From positions 1-64,000 of the forward strand of contig JAQYTT010000004.1 in assembly GCA_029433155.1 (NCBI GenBank): a DNA stretch of 64,000 nt, read 5' to 3'. Every line of letters begins with the position of its first letter. Positions within the stretch are counted from its first letter, which is position 1. The DNA comes from Lactobacillaceae bacterium L1_55_11 (GTDB lineage Bacteria; Bacillota; Bacilli; Lactobacillales; Lactobacillaceae). This document shows positions 1 to 9,359 of this stretch, piece by piece. The translations under genes and the position numbers were made by a program. The notes below the pieces were generated by a model. It searched no databases and was not told the DNA's origin. It saw only the letters and a program-made list of their open reading frames with translations.

Positions 1-62
1 TCAAAGTTTTGTTCAGTTTTCAATGTGCTACCCGCTTCAGGTCCCCCTGAAGCAACTTTATT
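1..62 (-). promoter_or_regulatory. 5' leader of an rRNA operon running off the left edge
   Basis: Read on the minus strand, this is the transcribed leader downstream of the promoter at 63-91. It holds an 8-bp hairpin (GCTTCAGG with CCTGAAGC, 34-53) and then a CATTGAAAACTGAAC stretch of the kind found next to 16S rRNA genes in lactobacilli. No 16S sequence is inside the window, so the assignment rests on promoter strength, leader sequence and position. Confidence 0.7.
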
Positions 63-91
63 AGTCTAGCACCCTATGCCCTCCCTGTCAA
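63..91 (-). promoter_or_regulatory. Strong sigma-A promoter, probably of rrn
   Basis: On the minus strand TTGACA (86-91) and TAGACT (63-68) are separated by exactly 17 nt. The -35 is a perfect consensus. The spacer is GC-rich and no start codon with a ribosome-binding site follows, which suits a stable-RNA promoter. It lies just downstream of the cysS terminator. Confidence 0.8.
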
Positions 92-151
92 TAGGTCTGT
101 GGAGAAATATTACAAAATTGGCTTCTTTTGCACAGGCCGTTATTGATGGTA

Positions 152-178
152 ATAAAAAAACGCTATTACTAGCGTTTT
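152..178 (-). terminator. Terminator of gltX-cysS
   Basis: Inverted repeat AACGCTA/TAGCGTT (159-176), followed on the minus strand by a run of T (152-158). It begins at the cysS stop codon. Confidence 0.85.
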
Positions 179-1574
179 ACCATTGCTGGCCCTGGGGCGT
201 GTCCCGGACTAGAATTCCTTGTTCTTTGAGCTCATCACGTAACCGGTCCGATTCAGCAAAATCTTTTACCGCCCGGGCCTGGGCCCGCTGATCCAGCAAG
301 TGCTTTTGTTGGGCCGTTAGCTCCTGCTTGCGGTCCAAGTCAACAATGCCGATGATGCCGACCAACTGGGCCAAGAGGTCCGCGGTTGCAGCCAAGCTCT
401 CCTGACTAATCTTAGGGTTTAAGAGGGCCTGATTAGCCTGACCCACTAACTCATAAATGGCCGTAAGGGCATTCTCAGTATTGAAATCGTCATCCATGGC
501 CACTTCAAAGGCCACCCGTGAATCTTGATTAGCCTGGTTTAACTTTTCATCGACCGGACCACTGGGATGATTAGCAGACCGCAAACCTTGATAGGTGCGG
601 CGCAGGCGGTTCAACTCAATCTGCGCCTGTTCCAAAGTGGCCGCCGAATAATGAATCGGCCGTCGGTAGTGAGTTTTACTAAGCAGTAAACGCAAAACCT
701 CCGGGTCATCATGGTCGGCCAAAAAGTCGTGCACCGTGGTGAAGTTGCCCAGCGACTTGGACATCTTCTGGTCATCGACATTCACGAAGCCGTTATGCAT
801 CCAGTAGTGGACGAAGGGCTCGTGGTTGCGGCTTTCTGACTGGGCTAACTCGTTGGTGTGGTGGGGAAAGGTCAAATCCACCCCACCACCGTGAATGTCA
901 ATCGTCGGTGCCAGGTATTTCTGAACCATGACCGAACACTCAATGTGCCAACCCGGTCGCCCTGGTCCCCATGGGGAATCCCAGGCCGTCACACCGGGAC
1001 GGTGTTCGCCCTTCCAGAGGGCAAAATCAATTGGGTCTTCCTTGCGCTTGGCTTCCTCATCATCGAGGCGGCCAGCCGCATTCTCCTCTAACTCATCCAA
1101 ATTTTGGTGGGAAAGGTGGCCGTAGTCGGGGAACTGACGGGCACGGAAGTAAACATCCCCCTCGACCTCATAAGCCATCCCGTCAGCAACCAAGTCAGCC
1201 ACAAATTGGATAATTTCAGGCATGACATCGGTGGCCTTGGAGCGGACCGTGGCCGGCATGATGTTCAGGGCACCAGCATCTTCATCAAAAGCTTGCTCGT
1301 ATTTGTGGGCAACCTCACCCTCGCTCAAACCTTCTTTTTCACCCTGGGCGATGACCTTATCACCTAGGTCCGTGAAGTTAGAAACGTAGTCAACCTGATA
1401 ACCACGGTAGAGTAGGTAACGGCGAAGCGTGTCAAAGGCAATTGCTGAACGGGCATTACCTAAATGAATGTAGTTGTAGACCGTTGGTCCACAGACATAC
1501 ATCCGCACCTTACCATCCTCAATCGGGTGGAAAGGTTCCTTATCCAGGGTATAGGTGTTGTAAATTTGTAACAT
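177..1574 (-). CDS. cysS: Cysteinyl-tRNA synthetase
   Basis: Charges tRNA-Cys with cysteine using ATP, in the cytoplasm. The 465-residue class I synthetase is full length for the family. Visible are the HIGH-type box HLGN (residues 37-40), the KMSKS loop near residue 270, and zinc ligands: Cys28 in YVCGPTVYN and a Cys in GWHIECS near 208. The start follows AGGAGG and lies 34 nt after gltX, so the two form an operon, a common Firmicutes pairing. In many relatives mrnC and rlmB follow cysS. Here a terminator and an rRNA promoter follow instead. Confidence 0.97.
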   Translation of the reverse strand: MLQIYNTYTLDKEPFHPIEDGKVRMYVCGPTVYNYIHLGNARSAIAFDTLRRYLLYRGYQVDYVSNFTDLGDKVIAQGEKEGLSEGEVAHKYEQAFDEDAGALNIMPATVRSKATDVMPEIIQFVADLVADGMAYEVEGDVYFRARQFPDYGHLSHQNLDELEENAAGRLDDEEAKRKEDPIDFALWKGEHRPGVTAWDSPWGPGRPGWHIECSVMVQKYLAPTIDIHGGGVDLTFPHHTNELAQSESRNHEPFVHYWMHNGFVNVDDQKMSKSLGNFTTVHDFLADHDDPEVLRLLLSKTHYRRPIHYSAATLEQAQIELNRLRRTYQGLRSANHPSGPVDEKLNQANQDSRVAFEVAMDDDFNTENALTAIYELVGQANQALLNPKISQESLAATADLLAQLVGIIGIVDLDRKQELTAQQKHLLDQRAQARAVKDFAESDRLRDELKEQGILVRDTPQGQQW

Positions 1575-1608
1575 CGCCGCCCTCCTGCTGGAAAACCGAG
1601 GTCTCTAC

Positions 1609-3105
1609 TTACTTCAGGTACTTATCCATGACACCAGCCATGGTGTCCAAAACCTTCTGCCGGTCCAAGAGGGTCAGCATTTCAGGCAGGTTTGGACCTT
1701 GAATCTGATGGGTTGTAACAATCCGAATTGGGTTCCAAAGCTCACGACCCTTAATGTCGAGGTCACTTTGGATTTGACGAATGGCCGCCATGTACTCGTC
1801 AGCGCTGGCATCAACCGCCAAGTTTTCGTAGGCCTGCTGCCAGGCTGGCAGCACCTTTTGACCAGCTTCTGAAGTCAGGTAAGGCACCATATCCTCGGTA
1901 ATATCACCTAACTGGAAGAAGGGTTCGCGGACCAGGTCAACGATTTGACTGGTGTGGAAAATACCATCCACCCCGGCAACTTCAATTACTTGTCGGAGCC
2001 AATCGTCGCGCTTCTGGGCCTCATCAAGTGAAATCAGGCCAGCGCCAACGATTTCGTCAAAAAGTAGGGGCATCACCCGGTCCTTATCACGGCGAATCCA
2101 CTGGTTACTAATCCACTCGAGCTTCTTCTGATCGAACTTGGCGTTGGCCTTGCTCAACCGCTTTTCGTCAAACATTTCCCGGAACTGTTCCAGGCTAAAG
2201 ATTTCATCTTCACCCTTAGGCGACCAACCCAAGAGGCCAATGAAGTTATCCAAGGCTTCTGGCAGGTAACCTAATTCGCGGTACTGCTCCATGAACTGCA
2301 GCAGGTTATTGTCCCGCTTTGACAGCTTCTTACCGGTGGCTGCGTTGATAATTAGGGCCATGTGACCGAACTTAGGCAGTTCCCAGCCAAAGGCATCGTA
2401 AACCATCATCTGCTTAGGGGTGTTAGAAACGTGGTCATCCCCACGTAGGACGTGGGAAATTTCCATCAGGTGGTCATCTATAACAACGGCGAAGTTGTAG
2501 GTTGGCATGCCGTCGGCCTTTTGAATGACCCAGTCACCGCCAATTTCCTTGGCACCAATCTCGATGTGGCCCTTGACCATGTCGTCCCAGGCATAAACCT
2601 TGTCTTCTGGGACACGAATCCGGACAACGGGCTTAAGACCTTGGGCTTCGAACTCGGCGTACTTAGCTTCCCGTTCTTCCTGGGTCATGCCTTCGTACTC
2701 ATAGACGTAGTGAGGAGCCTGCTTGGCAGCCTGCTGGGCTTCACGCTCAGCCTTTAGCTGCTCAGAAGTTTTGTAAGATTTATAGGCAACACCGCGGGCC
2801 AAAAGATCGTCGATATAGGGCTGATACATCCCCTCAACGCTTCGTTCAGACTGACGGTAAGGGCCGTACTCACCAGGCTTGTCTGGTGATTCATCCCAGT
2901 CCAAGCCTAGCCAGGCCAAATTATCCATCTGCGAAGCTTCACCATCGGCAATGTTACGAGTGGCATCCGTATCTTCAATCCGGATGACAAAGGTTCCGTT
3001 GTAGTGGCGGGCAAACAGCCAGTTAAACAGCGCAGTCCGGGCATTACCAATGTGGAGGTGTCCCGTTGGTGATGGGGCATAACGAACACGAATCTTATCT
3101 GCCAT
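1609..3105 (-). CDS. gltX: Glutamyl-tRNA synthetase
   Basis: Attaches glutamate to tRNA-Glu. In Gram-positive bacteria it usually also mischarges tRNA-Gln for later amidation, but whether gatCAB is present cannot be seen here. The protein has 498 residues, with the HIGH box HLHIGNA near residues 16-23 and KLSKRDN near 257. The start ATG follows a GAGGAG box by 11 nt. It is the first gene of the gltX-cysS operon and has its own promoter at 3129-3157 behind the radA terminator. Confidence 0.97.
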   Translation of the reverse strand: MADKIRVRYAPSPTGHLHIGNARTALFNWLFARHYNGTFVIRIEDTDATRNIADGEASQMDNLAWLGLDWDESPDKPGEYGPYRQSERSVEGMYQPYIDDLLARGVAYKSYKTSEQLKAEREAQQAAKQAPHYVYEYEGMTQEEREAKYAEFEAQGLKPVVRIRVPEDKVYAWDDMVKGHIEIGAKEIGGDWVIQKADGMPTYNFAVVIDDHLMEISHVLRGDDHVSNTPKQMMVYDAFGWELPKFGHMALIINAATGKKLSKRDNNLLQFMEQYRELGYLPEALDNFIGLLGWSPKGEDEIFSLEQFREMFDEKRLSKANAKFDQKKLEWISNQWIRRDKDRVMPLLFDEIVGAGLISLDEAQKRDDWLRQVIEVAGVDGIFHTSQIVDLVREPFFQLGDITEDMVPYLTSEAGQKVLPAWQQAYENLAVDASADEYMAAIRQIQSDLDIKGRELWNPIRIVTTHQIQGPNLPEMLTLLDRQKVLDTMAGVMDKYLK

Positions 3106-3128
3106 TAAATCTATATCTCCTCAATCAG

Positions 3129-3157
3129 AATTTAAAACTTCATAGGTCAGTATACAA
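3129..3157 (-). promoter_or_regulatory. Promoter of gltX
   Basis: TTGTAT (3152-3157), a 17-nt spacer and TAAATT (3129-3134) on the minus strand, about 24 nt upstream of the gltX start. The -10 is weak, but the spacing and position fit. Confidence 0.55.
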
Positions 3158-3190
3158 CAAAGGGCGGCCTCAAGTCAGCAAAAGCCGCCC
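3158..3190 (-). terminator. Terminator after radA
   Basis: GGGCGGC and GCCGCCC form a strong stem with a long loop. The T-run on the minus strand is short and interrupted. Confidence 0.65.
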
Positions 3191-3196
3191 CACTAG

Positions 3197-4567
3197 TTAA
3201 TTAAAGGCGACCTGGAGGGCCTCTTTAATCGTGGTAACCCCGATGGCTTTTAGGCCAGCTGGTAGGCTGGCACCTTTGAGGTTGTTCTTAGGGACAATCG
3301 CCCGCTTGAAACCAAGCTTAGCGGCTTCTTTAAGGCGACCCTCGATATCAGCCACGCTACGAATCTCGCCCGTCAGACCGATTTCGCCGATGAAAACATC
3401 GCTAGGCCGGGATTCCTGGTCCTGGTAGGAGCTGGCAATGGCAACCGCAATCGCCAGATCAATGGCCGGCTCATCCAGCTTAACGCCGCCAGCGGCCTTC
3501 AAGTAGGCATCTTGGTTCTGCAAAAGTAGGTTGGCCCGCTTTTCCAAGACCGCCATAATCAGGGAAACCCGGTTGCGGTCTAGGCCAGTGGCCGTCCGCT
3601 GAGCATTCCCAAAGACGGTCGGCGTCACTAGGGCCTGCAACTCAACTAAAATGGGGCGCGACCCTTCCATGGCCACCACGATGGCCGAACCGGTCGCGCC
3701 GGCCAGCCGTTCCTCTAAGAAAATCTCAGAGGGATTAGCTACTTCGCGCAGTCCCTGGTCCCGCATTTCAAAGATGCCCAATTCATTGGTGGCCCCGAAA
3801 CGGTTTTTAACCGCCCGTAAAATTCGGTACTTGTAATGCCGGTCCCCTTCGAAATAGAGCACCGTATCAACCATGTGCTCCAGGATCTTAGGACCGGCGA
3901 TGGCCCCTTCCTTGGTCACGTGGCCAACGATAAAAATCGTAATGTTGTTGGTCTTGGCCAGCTGCAAAAGATCGGCTGTTACTTCCCGAATCTGAGAGAC
4001 TGAGCCCACCGCGGAGCTCAAATCAGGTTCTTGCATGGTCTGGACCGAGTCAATCACCAGGAAATCCGGGTGAATTTCGTTCACCTGAGCCTTAATTGCC
4101 GCCATATCGGTTTCGGGGTATAGGTAAAAATCGTCATCCCCAACCTTTAATCGGTCGGCCCGCAACTTAACCTGGGCGGCACTTTCTTCACCAGTGACAT
4201 ATAGGACCCGGCCGTGCTTAGCCAATTGACCCGATACTTGCAGGAGCAGGGTGGACTTACCAATCCCCGGATCACCACCAATCAGGACTAAGGTCCCGGC
4301 GACGACCCCGCCGCCTAGTACTCGGTTTAATTCCTGCAGGTCAGTGGCTACCCGGGGGGTACTCTCCAGGTTAACCTCGTTAATTTTTTCAACCTTGGCC
4401 GTGCGGCCATCCAGGCCAACCCGGCTCTTGCGGTTGGTGTTAACCTCCGGTTGAATCTTTTCTTCAACAAAGGTGCCCCACTGGCCGCAGTTAGGGCAGC
4501 GGCCCAGGTAGCGGGCCGAAACAAAGCCACACTGGGAGCAAATAAATTGTGTTTTGACCTTGGCCAT
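3197..4567 (-). CDS. radA: DNA repair ATPase RadA (Sms)
   Basis: A RecA-like helicase that drives branch migration of recombination intermediates. It has 456 residues: an N-terminal zinc finger with Cys10, Cys13, Cys24 and Cys27, a RecA-type ATPase with Walker [11 protein letters not shown] near residue 100, the diagnostic KNRFG motif near 255, and a Lon-like C-terminal domain. Its start overlaps the dut stop codon (TAATG), so the two genes are translationally coupled. This dut-radA pairing is common in lactobacilli. Confidence 0.96.
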   Translation of the reverse strand: MAKVKTQFICSQCGFVSARYLGRCPNCGQWGTFVEEKIQPEVNTNRKSRVGLDGRTAKVEKINEVNLESTPRVATDLQELNRVLGGGVVAGTLVLIGGDPGIGKSTLLLQVSGQLAKHGRVLYVTGEESAAQVKLRADRLKVGDDDFYLYPETDMAAIKAQVNEIHPDFLVIDSVQTMQEPDLSSAVGSVSQIREVTADLLQLAKTNNITIFIVGHVTKEGAIAGPKILEHMVDTVLYFEGDRHYKYRILRAVKNRFGATNELGIFEMRDQGLREVANPSEIFLEERLAGATGSAIVVAMEGSRPILVELQALVTPTVFGNAQRTATGLDRNRVSLIMAVLEKRANLLLQNQDAYLKAAGGVKLDEPAIDLAIAVAIASSYQDQESRPSDVFIGEIGLTGEIRSVADIEGRLKEAAKLGFKRAIVPKNNLKGASLPAGLKAIGVTTIKEALQVAFN

Positions 4568-5112
4568 TAATGATCTCCGGTAGAACCAAAGCCACCGGCA
4601 CGGGTAGTCTTGGTATCGAGTTCATCCCCATCGGCTAAGAGGAAGGGCAGGAAAAGCCCTTGACCGATGCGTTCACCCTTTTTAATTTGAACGTCTTGGG
4701 TGCCGAAATTTAAATATTGGAAGAAAATTTCACCCTCGTTGCCCGTATTATTATAGTAGTCAGCATCGACAACGCCGACTCCGTTTGGCATGGTAATCCG
4801 CTTCTTAATTGGCGCACTGGAACGGGCGACCAACTGGAGGTACTCGCCCTCACCCATGTAAGCCTTGATACCGGTCGGAATCAAAACTGGCTTAAGCAGG
4901 TCCTTGGCAGCCGGACTATCCAGCAGGGAATCAATCTTGCCTAAGGAAAAAATATTAAGTTCCTTAAAAAAAGGGGCCTGCAATAAGCTTGGTAGGGTGA
5001 TATCTTCGGCCGCTTCAAAATCGTAACCGGCTGCCTGGGTAGTGCTACGCTTAGGCAGGTTAATGCCTTGCCCTTCGTACTTGCTAACCACTTCAAAGCC
5101 ACGTGTTTTCAT
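4567..5112 (-). CDS. dut: dUTP diphosphatase
   Basis: Hydrolyses dUTP to dUMP and pyrophosphate, keeping uracil out of DNA and supplying dUMP for thymidylate synthesis. The trimeric-type motifs are visible: [10 protein letters not shown] (motif 3) and the C-terminal RAGGFGSTG (motif 5). At 181 residues it is longer than the roughly 150-residue norm because of an insert of about 30 residues after the first motif, as in other lactic acid bacteria. An upstream extension of the frame to 5256 has no ribosome-binding site. The ATG at 5112 follows AGAGG by 6 nt and begins MKTRGFEV, so it is preferred. Confidence 0.9.
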   Translation of the reverse strand: MKTRGFEVVSKYEGQGINLPKRSTTQAAGYDFEAAEDITLPSLLQAPFFKELNIFSLGKIDSLLDSPAAKDLLKPVLIPTGIKAYMGEGEYLQLVARSSAPIKKRITMPNGVGVVDADYYNNTGNEGEIFFQYLNFGTQDVQIKKGERIGQGLFLPFLLADGDELDTKTTRAGGFGSTGDH

Positions 5113-5152
5113 GATGTACCTCTTGTCTCGTTTAAAAATAAGTTCTTTTCCT

Positions 5153-5158
5153 ATTATA
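5153..5158 (-). promoter_or_regulatory. -10 box upstream of dut-radA
   Basis: A perfect TATAAT on the minus strand, 40 nt before the dut start. No good -35 box was found at 16-18 nt. Confidence 0.5.
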
Positions 5159-5241
5159 CGGTAATGGTCAAGTTCTTTGGCAGCTGTTGGCATACTTTTC
5201 TGGTATCCTAGCCTATAATAAAATTTACTTTGGAGGTGCCT

Positions 5242-5523
5242 ATGGAACTCGCCCATGAACCCGGCCGTTACTATGCGGCCGATGACCAGGAACTACTGGC
5301 AGAAGTGACCTATCAAACCATCAATAATGGCCAAACTTTAGCCATCGACCACACCTACGTAAATCCCAAACTACGGGGTGGTGGCCTAGCTAAGCAGTTG
5401 GTTGACACTGTCGTTAGCCAGGCCCGGGAGAATCACCAAACGGTCCTGCCCCTGTGCAGCTTTGCTAAGATGCTCTTTGACCGCTTCCCCGACTTATATG
5501 CTGATGTCACTGCTGAAAAATAG
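5242..5523 (+). CDS. Small GNAT-fold N-acetyltransferase (YjdJ-like)
   Basis: A 93-residue protein with the minimal GNAT fold. LAIDHTYVNPKLRGGGLA carries the acetyl-CoA pyrophosphate-binding loop (R-G-G-G-L-A), and LPLCSFAK lies near the C-terminus, both typical of this small acetyltransferase family. The acceptor is unknown. The start at 5242 follows GGAGG by 5 nt. An in-frame ATG at 5230 precedes that box and is rejected. It is transcribed divergently from dut and shares a bidirectional terminator with clpL. Confidence 0.85.
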   Translation: MELAHEPGRYYAADDQELLAEVTYQTINNGQTLAIDHTYVNPKLRGGGLAKQLVDTVVSQARENHQTVLPLCSFAKMLFDRFPDLYADVTAEK

Positions 5524-5526
5524 ACA

Positions 5527-5556
5527 CAAAAAAGGACCGGTTTCCCGGTCCTTTTA
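5527..5556. terminator. Bidirectional terminator between the GNAT gene and clpL
   Basis: GGACCGG/CCGGTCC stem flanked by an A-run on the left and a T-run on the right, so it can serve both converging genes. Confidence 0.85.
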
Positions 5557-5567
5557 ATTTGAACTGA

Positions 5568-7733
5568 TTACTTGTCAGCCGTTTCAGTGTCCTTGTCATC
5601 ATCGGTAACGATGGCTGAGATAACCACCTTACCGTTGACCAAGTTAGCCTGCAACTGCTTCTCACCAGGGTTGTCCAGGTAGAAGTCCGTGACTTGGTCA
5701 CGAATCTGCTGCTCGATAACCCGGCGCAGTGGACGAGCACCCAAAGCTTCATCATAACCATCTTCAATCAGGTGGTCCTTAACGTCATCTGAAACCGTCA
5801 AGGTGATGTCCTTCTTAGCCAAGGTGTCGTTAACATCGTTTAACATCAGGTCAACAATCTGCTTCAAGTCTTCCTTAGTCAATGGGCTAAATTCAACCAC
5901 ACCGTTGAACCGGTTGAGGAATTCAGGACGGAAGTAAGGGGCCAAACGCTCCATCAAAGTCTTGCCGTCCTCTTCCTTACCGTTACCGAAGCCGGCGTTA
6001 GAAGTAGCGATGATAACCGTGTTCTTGAAGTTAACCACGTTACCTTGACCATCAGTCAGGCGACCATCATCCATGACCTGCAAGAGCAAAGTCAGAACTT
6101 GAGGGTTAGCTTTTTCAATCTCATCCAGCAAGACGATTGAGTAAGGGTTACGACGAACCTTTTCAGTCAAAGTGTTGCTGTTGTCGTTATAACCAACGTA
6201 TCCGGCAGTAGCACCAATCAACTTTGAAACGGCAGTCAGGTCAGAGTATTCACTCATATCCAAACGAATGATGTTGTCCTTGCTACCAAACATGTCCAAA
6301 GCTAACTGCTTTGCCAACTCAGTCTTACCAACACCGGTAGGTCCAACGAAGAGGAATGATCCAATTGGACGGTTTCCTTCATCAAAGCCGGCCCGGTTAC
6401 GACGGATAGCACGGGCAACCATTTCAACGGCTTCGTCTTGACCGATAACCTTACCAGCCAAACGCTTGTCGATGGTCTTCAGGCGCTCGATATCGGAGGC
6501 ACCCATCTGTGAAACTGGGATACCAGTCAAACGCTCAACTGACTGGGCAACATCGTTAGGCGTAGCCGTAACGTTGTGGTCCTGGTCAGTAGCATCGATT
6601 TGCTTCTGCACGTCGGCCATTTCGTTCTTAAGCTTCAAAGCCTTCTCGAAGTCCTGGTCGTTAGCAGCCTTGTCTTGGTCAGCCTTCAACTCTTCCAGAC
6701 GGTTTTCCAAGCTAACCCGGCTAGTAGCAGGGTTCTTAGCTGACAGGTGAGCGGCCGTCATATCAATCAGGTCGATGGCCTTATCAGGAAGACTACGCTG
6801 TGGGATGTACTGGATTGAGTAATCTACGGCAGCCTTCAAAACGTCATCTGGCAAATTAACGTTGTGGTGCTTCTCATACAAAGGTGCGATACCCTTCAAG
6901 ATTGCCAAAGTATCTTCAGGGCTTGGGGCGTTAACCTTAACCTCGTTGAAACGACGAGCCAGGGCAGCGTCCTTCATAATCGTGTTACGGTACTCATCTT
7001 GGGTAGTAGCACCAATCAAAGTGATTTCACCACGGCTCAAGGCAGGCTTGATAATGTCAGCCAGTCCCTTACCACCGTCTTCACCACCGGTGCTACCAGC
7101 ACCAAGGATTTGGTGAATTTCATCGAAGAACAAGATCACATTGCCGGCCTTCTTAACTTCATCCAGCAACTTCTGGATGTTTTCTTCGAAGGCACCACGG
7201 TACTGGGTACCGGCTTCTAGGGAACTAATGTCAATTGAGTAAATTTCCTTATCCTTAACGGCAGCTGGTACATCACCATTCACAATGGCCTGTGCCAAAC
7301 CTTCGACAACCGCCGTCTTACCAACACCGGCGTCACCAACCAGGATAGGGTTATTCTTAATACGACGACCCAAAATCTCAGCCGTCTCTTGAATTTCCTT
7401 GTTACGTCCAATCACTGGATCCAACAAGCCGTCCTTAGCTTCTTGAGTCAAATTACGACCCATCTTAGCCAAGATACTGTCATTTTTTACCTGACCAGGT
7501 TGCTGTGCTGCAGCCCGGCCATTACCGGCAACGTTAGCCTGTCCAGCGCCAGCTGCATCACTAGGCAACTTTCCAGTCTGACGGTACTCGGCGAATTCCT
7601 CAGGAGTAACCTCCCGACCATTGATTAGGTAACGGCGGTTTTCAGAATTAAAGCCATTCATGTTACCCATCATGTTGTTAAAGATATCATTCATATCTGA
7701 TCCAAATGGATTGTTAAAATCATTGTTAGCCAT
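5568..7733 (-). CDS. clpL: Hsp100 AAA+ chaperone ClpL
   Basis: An ATP-dependent disaggregase/chaperone of stressed Gram-positive cells. The 721 residues begin with an Asn/Gly/Phe-rich tail ([16 protein letters not shown]) instead of the ClpC N-domain or the ClpE zinc finger, which is the mark of ClpL. Two AAA+ modules follow: Walker A GDAGVGKT near 130 with VILFFDEIH, and GPTGVGKT near 460. A coiled middle domain lies around 340-400. The start follows GAGGAG. It lies 37 nt downstream of a small HTH gene, probably in one transcript. No CtsR heptad repeats or CIRCE element were seen upstream. Confidence 0.93.
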   Translation of the reverse strand: MANNDFNNPFGSDMNDIFNNMMGNMNGFNSENRRYLINGREVTPEEFAEYRQTGKLPSDAAGAGQANVAGNGRAAAQQPGQVKNDSILAKMGRNLTQEAKDGLLDPVIGRNKEIQETAEILGRRIKNNPILVGDAGVGKTAVVEGLAQAIVNGDVPAAVKDKEIYSIDISSLEAGTQYRGAFEENIQKLLDEVKKAGNVILFFDEIHQILGAGSTGGEDGGKGLADIIKPALSRGEITLIGATTQDEYRNTIMKDAALARRFNEVKVNAPSPEDTLAILKGIAPLYEKHHNVNLPDDVLKAAVDYSIQYIPQRSLPDKAIDLIDMTAAHLSAKNPATSRVSLENRLEELKADQDKAANDQDFEKALKLKNEMADVQKQIDATDQDHNVTATPNDVAQSVERLTGIPVSQMGASDIERLKTIDKRLAGKVIGQDEAVEMVARAIRRNRAGFDEGNRPIGSFLFVGPTGVGKTELAKQLALDMFGSKDNIIRLDMSEYSDLTAVSKLIGATAGYVGYNDNSNTLTEKVRRNPYSIVLLDEIEKANPQVLTLLLQVMDDGRLTDGQGNVVNFKNTVIIATSNAGFGNGKEEDGKTLMERLAPYFRPEFLNRFNGVVEFSPLTKEDLKQIVDLMLNDVNDTLAKKDITLTVSDDVKDHLIEDGYDEALGARPLRRVIEQQIRDQVTDFYLDNPGEKQLQANLVNGKVVISAIVTDDDKDTETADK

Positions 7734-7770
7734 TAAATAGCCGCTCCTCTACTTTCTATAATTTCTAAAC

Positions 7771-8016
7771 TTATTCATTATCGTCGTCGCCACCAACTAG
7801 GTAGTGATTCTCGAGATCCATCAGCACCTGCCACATCTCCATATGTTGGGCCCGCGCCAGGGCATCTAAATCCCGGATATTCAAACTAGTTGATTTTGAC
7901 TGGTTCTTGTTAAAAGATCGATGAATGGTCGTGTAGCCATAACCGGAAGCTTTTGCAACCCGATAAATCGTTAGCGACCTATCATTTAAATAAGATTTTA
8001 TATCGAATTTAATCAT
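7771..8016 (-). CDS. Small helix-turn-helix protein preceding clpL
   Basis: An 81-residue protein that is almost entirely one Xre-like helix-turn-helix: SLTIYRVAKASGYGYTTIH forms the first helices, and LNIRDLDALARA resembles the following helices of the fold. No enzymatic or membrane part is present. It is the first gene of the clpL transcript and has a perfect inverted repeat over its own promoter (8082-8117), so autoregulation and control of clpL are likely by inference. The ribosome-binding site is weak (GGTGG). The exact target is untested. Confidence 0.75.
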   Translation of the reverse strand: MIKFDIKSYLNDRSLTIYRVAKASGYGYTTIHRSFNKNQSKSTSLNIRDLDALARAQHMEMWQVLMDLENHYLVGGDDDNE

Positions 8017-8079
8017 GCGTCTGTGCCACCAATCTAGCTGTTATTCACTAAATACATCTACTAGCTCTTAACAACTATT

Positions 8080-8117
8080 ATTATAGCACAATCTCGCTAT
8101 AACGCAAGTGTGCTATA
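8080..8117 (-). promoter_or_regulatory. Promoter with a perfect 9-bp inverted repeat, upstream of HTH-clpL
   Basis: On the minus strand TTGCGT (8102-8107), 16 nt, TATAAT (8080-8085). Arms TATAGCACA (8082-8090) and TGTGCTATA (8109-8117) are perfect complements. One arm covers the -10 box and the other lies just upstream of the -35 box, as expected for a repressor operator. The sequence is neither CIRCE (TTAGCACTC-N9) nor a CtsR site. Confidence 0.75.
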
Positions 8118-8180
8118 TCTATTTTCTGCTTTTTTTTATACACTTAAACCATCACTTATTAGAGTAACGGAGTACAGCGT

Positions 8181-9347
8181 GTGGCCGATGGCACCTACCA
8201 TATTACGATTCCTGACCAAGTCAGTCAGGACCTGGATTTAAAGGATGGCGAGACCTTAATCTTAACCGCCAAGGGGCGGTCTTTTAGTGTGCAGCCCGAC
8301 CAGCCAGTCAACGAGCGCCAGACCTTTTCGATTCGTCGTTTCCTGCTACCTTCCTTGCTAGCAACCCTGGCCTTTGCAATTTATTCCTTCTTTAACCACG
8401 GCGCCCTGATTCCCTTTACCGGCGATAACTCGATTGCAACGGCCATCATTATCCTGGGGGAAATCGTTGGTGTGCCGGGCTTTGTTTTCACCTACGTTGA
8501 GCAAAACCTGACCGAGCCAACCGCTAAACAGCGCAAAATTGGCTGGCGCCTTCTGCCCACGGCCACGATTGCCCTGGCAACCATCCAGGGCTTTGCCACG
8601 ATTGGTTTTTTCTGGGCCCTGGGCTACCTCTTTCAAAACGCCGCCTTTGATACCATCACCGCTACCATCCTCTTCTTTATGTTTATTAGTATCATCAACT
8701 TTTTGATGATTTACGCGGCCTTCCAACTATCAACTTCCTTTATTATGGCCCTCTTAATCGTCACCATTGTCGTGGGAGTGCTGGTATCGATGGTCACCAA
8801 CAGTAACGCCCGCTGGTGGCAGCACAACTTTAGTTTCTTAGGCACCAGTCAGGCCCAGTACGCTTGGCAGTTCAACTCAACCCTGATGATTTCTGGGGTC
8901 CTCTGGTTGGCCCTGCTAGACTACCTTTTCGTGCCCATTTCACGGCAGATGCCCCGTAACTGGCGCCTAATTATCCTGCGGACTTTTTTAATCCTAGACG
9001 CCGTGACCCTGGCCTGTCTGGGTGCCATCCCCAACAACCAGGGTACCTTCCACGTCTTACACGATGTAATTGCCAACTTCCTGATTGCCTTTACTGGGAT
9101 TCCAATGCTGGGTATCCAACTTTTACTGCCCAAGGCGCCCAAGGAATTTCTGACGATTTCTTATGTGATTGCTGGTGCCCTGGCGATAACCATGACCCTC
9201 TTTTACATCATTCCCTACCTATCATTAACGGCCTTTGAAATCATTGCCTTTGCCCTGGCGGTCAGTTGGGTGCTTCTGCTAATGCAGACCATCCACCAAC
9301 TATTCCAAAACGACATCCAAAACTACACGATTAAGGTCCAAGCCTAA
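8181..9347 (+). CDS. AbrB-like domain fused to a multi-pass membrane protein (DUF998-like)
   Basis: 388 residues starting at GTG with GGAG 9 nt upstream. Residues 1-40 (GTYHITIPDQVSQDL, then DGETLILT) look like a SpoVT/AbrB-type swapped-hairpin domain. The rest has about ten hydrophobic helices, beginning FLLPSLLATLAFAIYSFF, with the overall look of DUF998 membrane proteins. AbrB hairpins can bind DNA or only dimerise, so a membrane-tethered regulator is one possibility. The function is unknown. It is 13 nt upstream of rlmCD and probably cotranscribed with it. Confidence 0.7.
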   Translation: MADGTYHITIPDQVSQDLDLKDGETLILTAKGRSFSVQPDQPVNERQTFSIRRFLLPSLLATLAFAIYSFFNHGALIPFTGDNSIATAIIILGEIVGVPGFVFTYVEQNLTEPTAKQRKIGWRLLPTATIALATIQGFATIGFFWALGYLFQNAAFDTITATILFFMFISIINFLMIYAAFQLSTSFIMALLIVTIVVGVLVSMVTNSNARWWQHNFSFLGTSQAQYAWQFNSTLMISGVLWLALLDYLFVPISRQMPRNWRLIILRTFLILDAVTLACLGAIPNNQGTFHVLHDVIANFLIAFTGIPMLGIQLLLPKAPKEFLTISYVIAGALAITMTLFYIIPYLSLTAFEIIAFALAVSWVLLLMQTIHQLFQNDIQNYTIKVQA

Positions 9348-9359
9348 GAAAGCATTTTT

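Noticed and set aside
5527-5556. Small palindromes at gene ends as repeat elements
   Set aside because: They are individual intrinsic terminators with differing stems, apart from the two matched pairs reported above.
8082-8117. CIRCE (HrcA) element before clpL
   Set aside because: Arms are TATAGCACA and TGTGCTATA 18 bp apart; CIRCE requires TTAGCACTC/GAGTGCTAA 9 bp apart.
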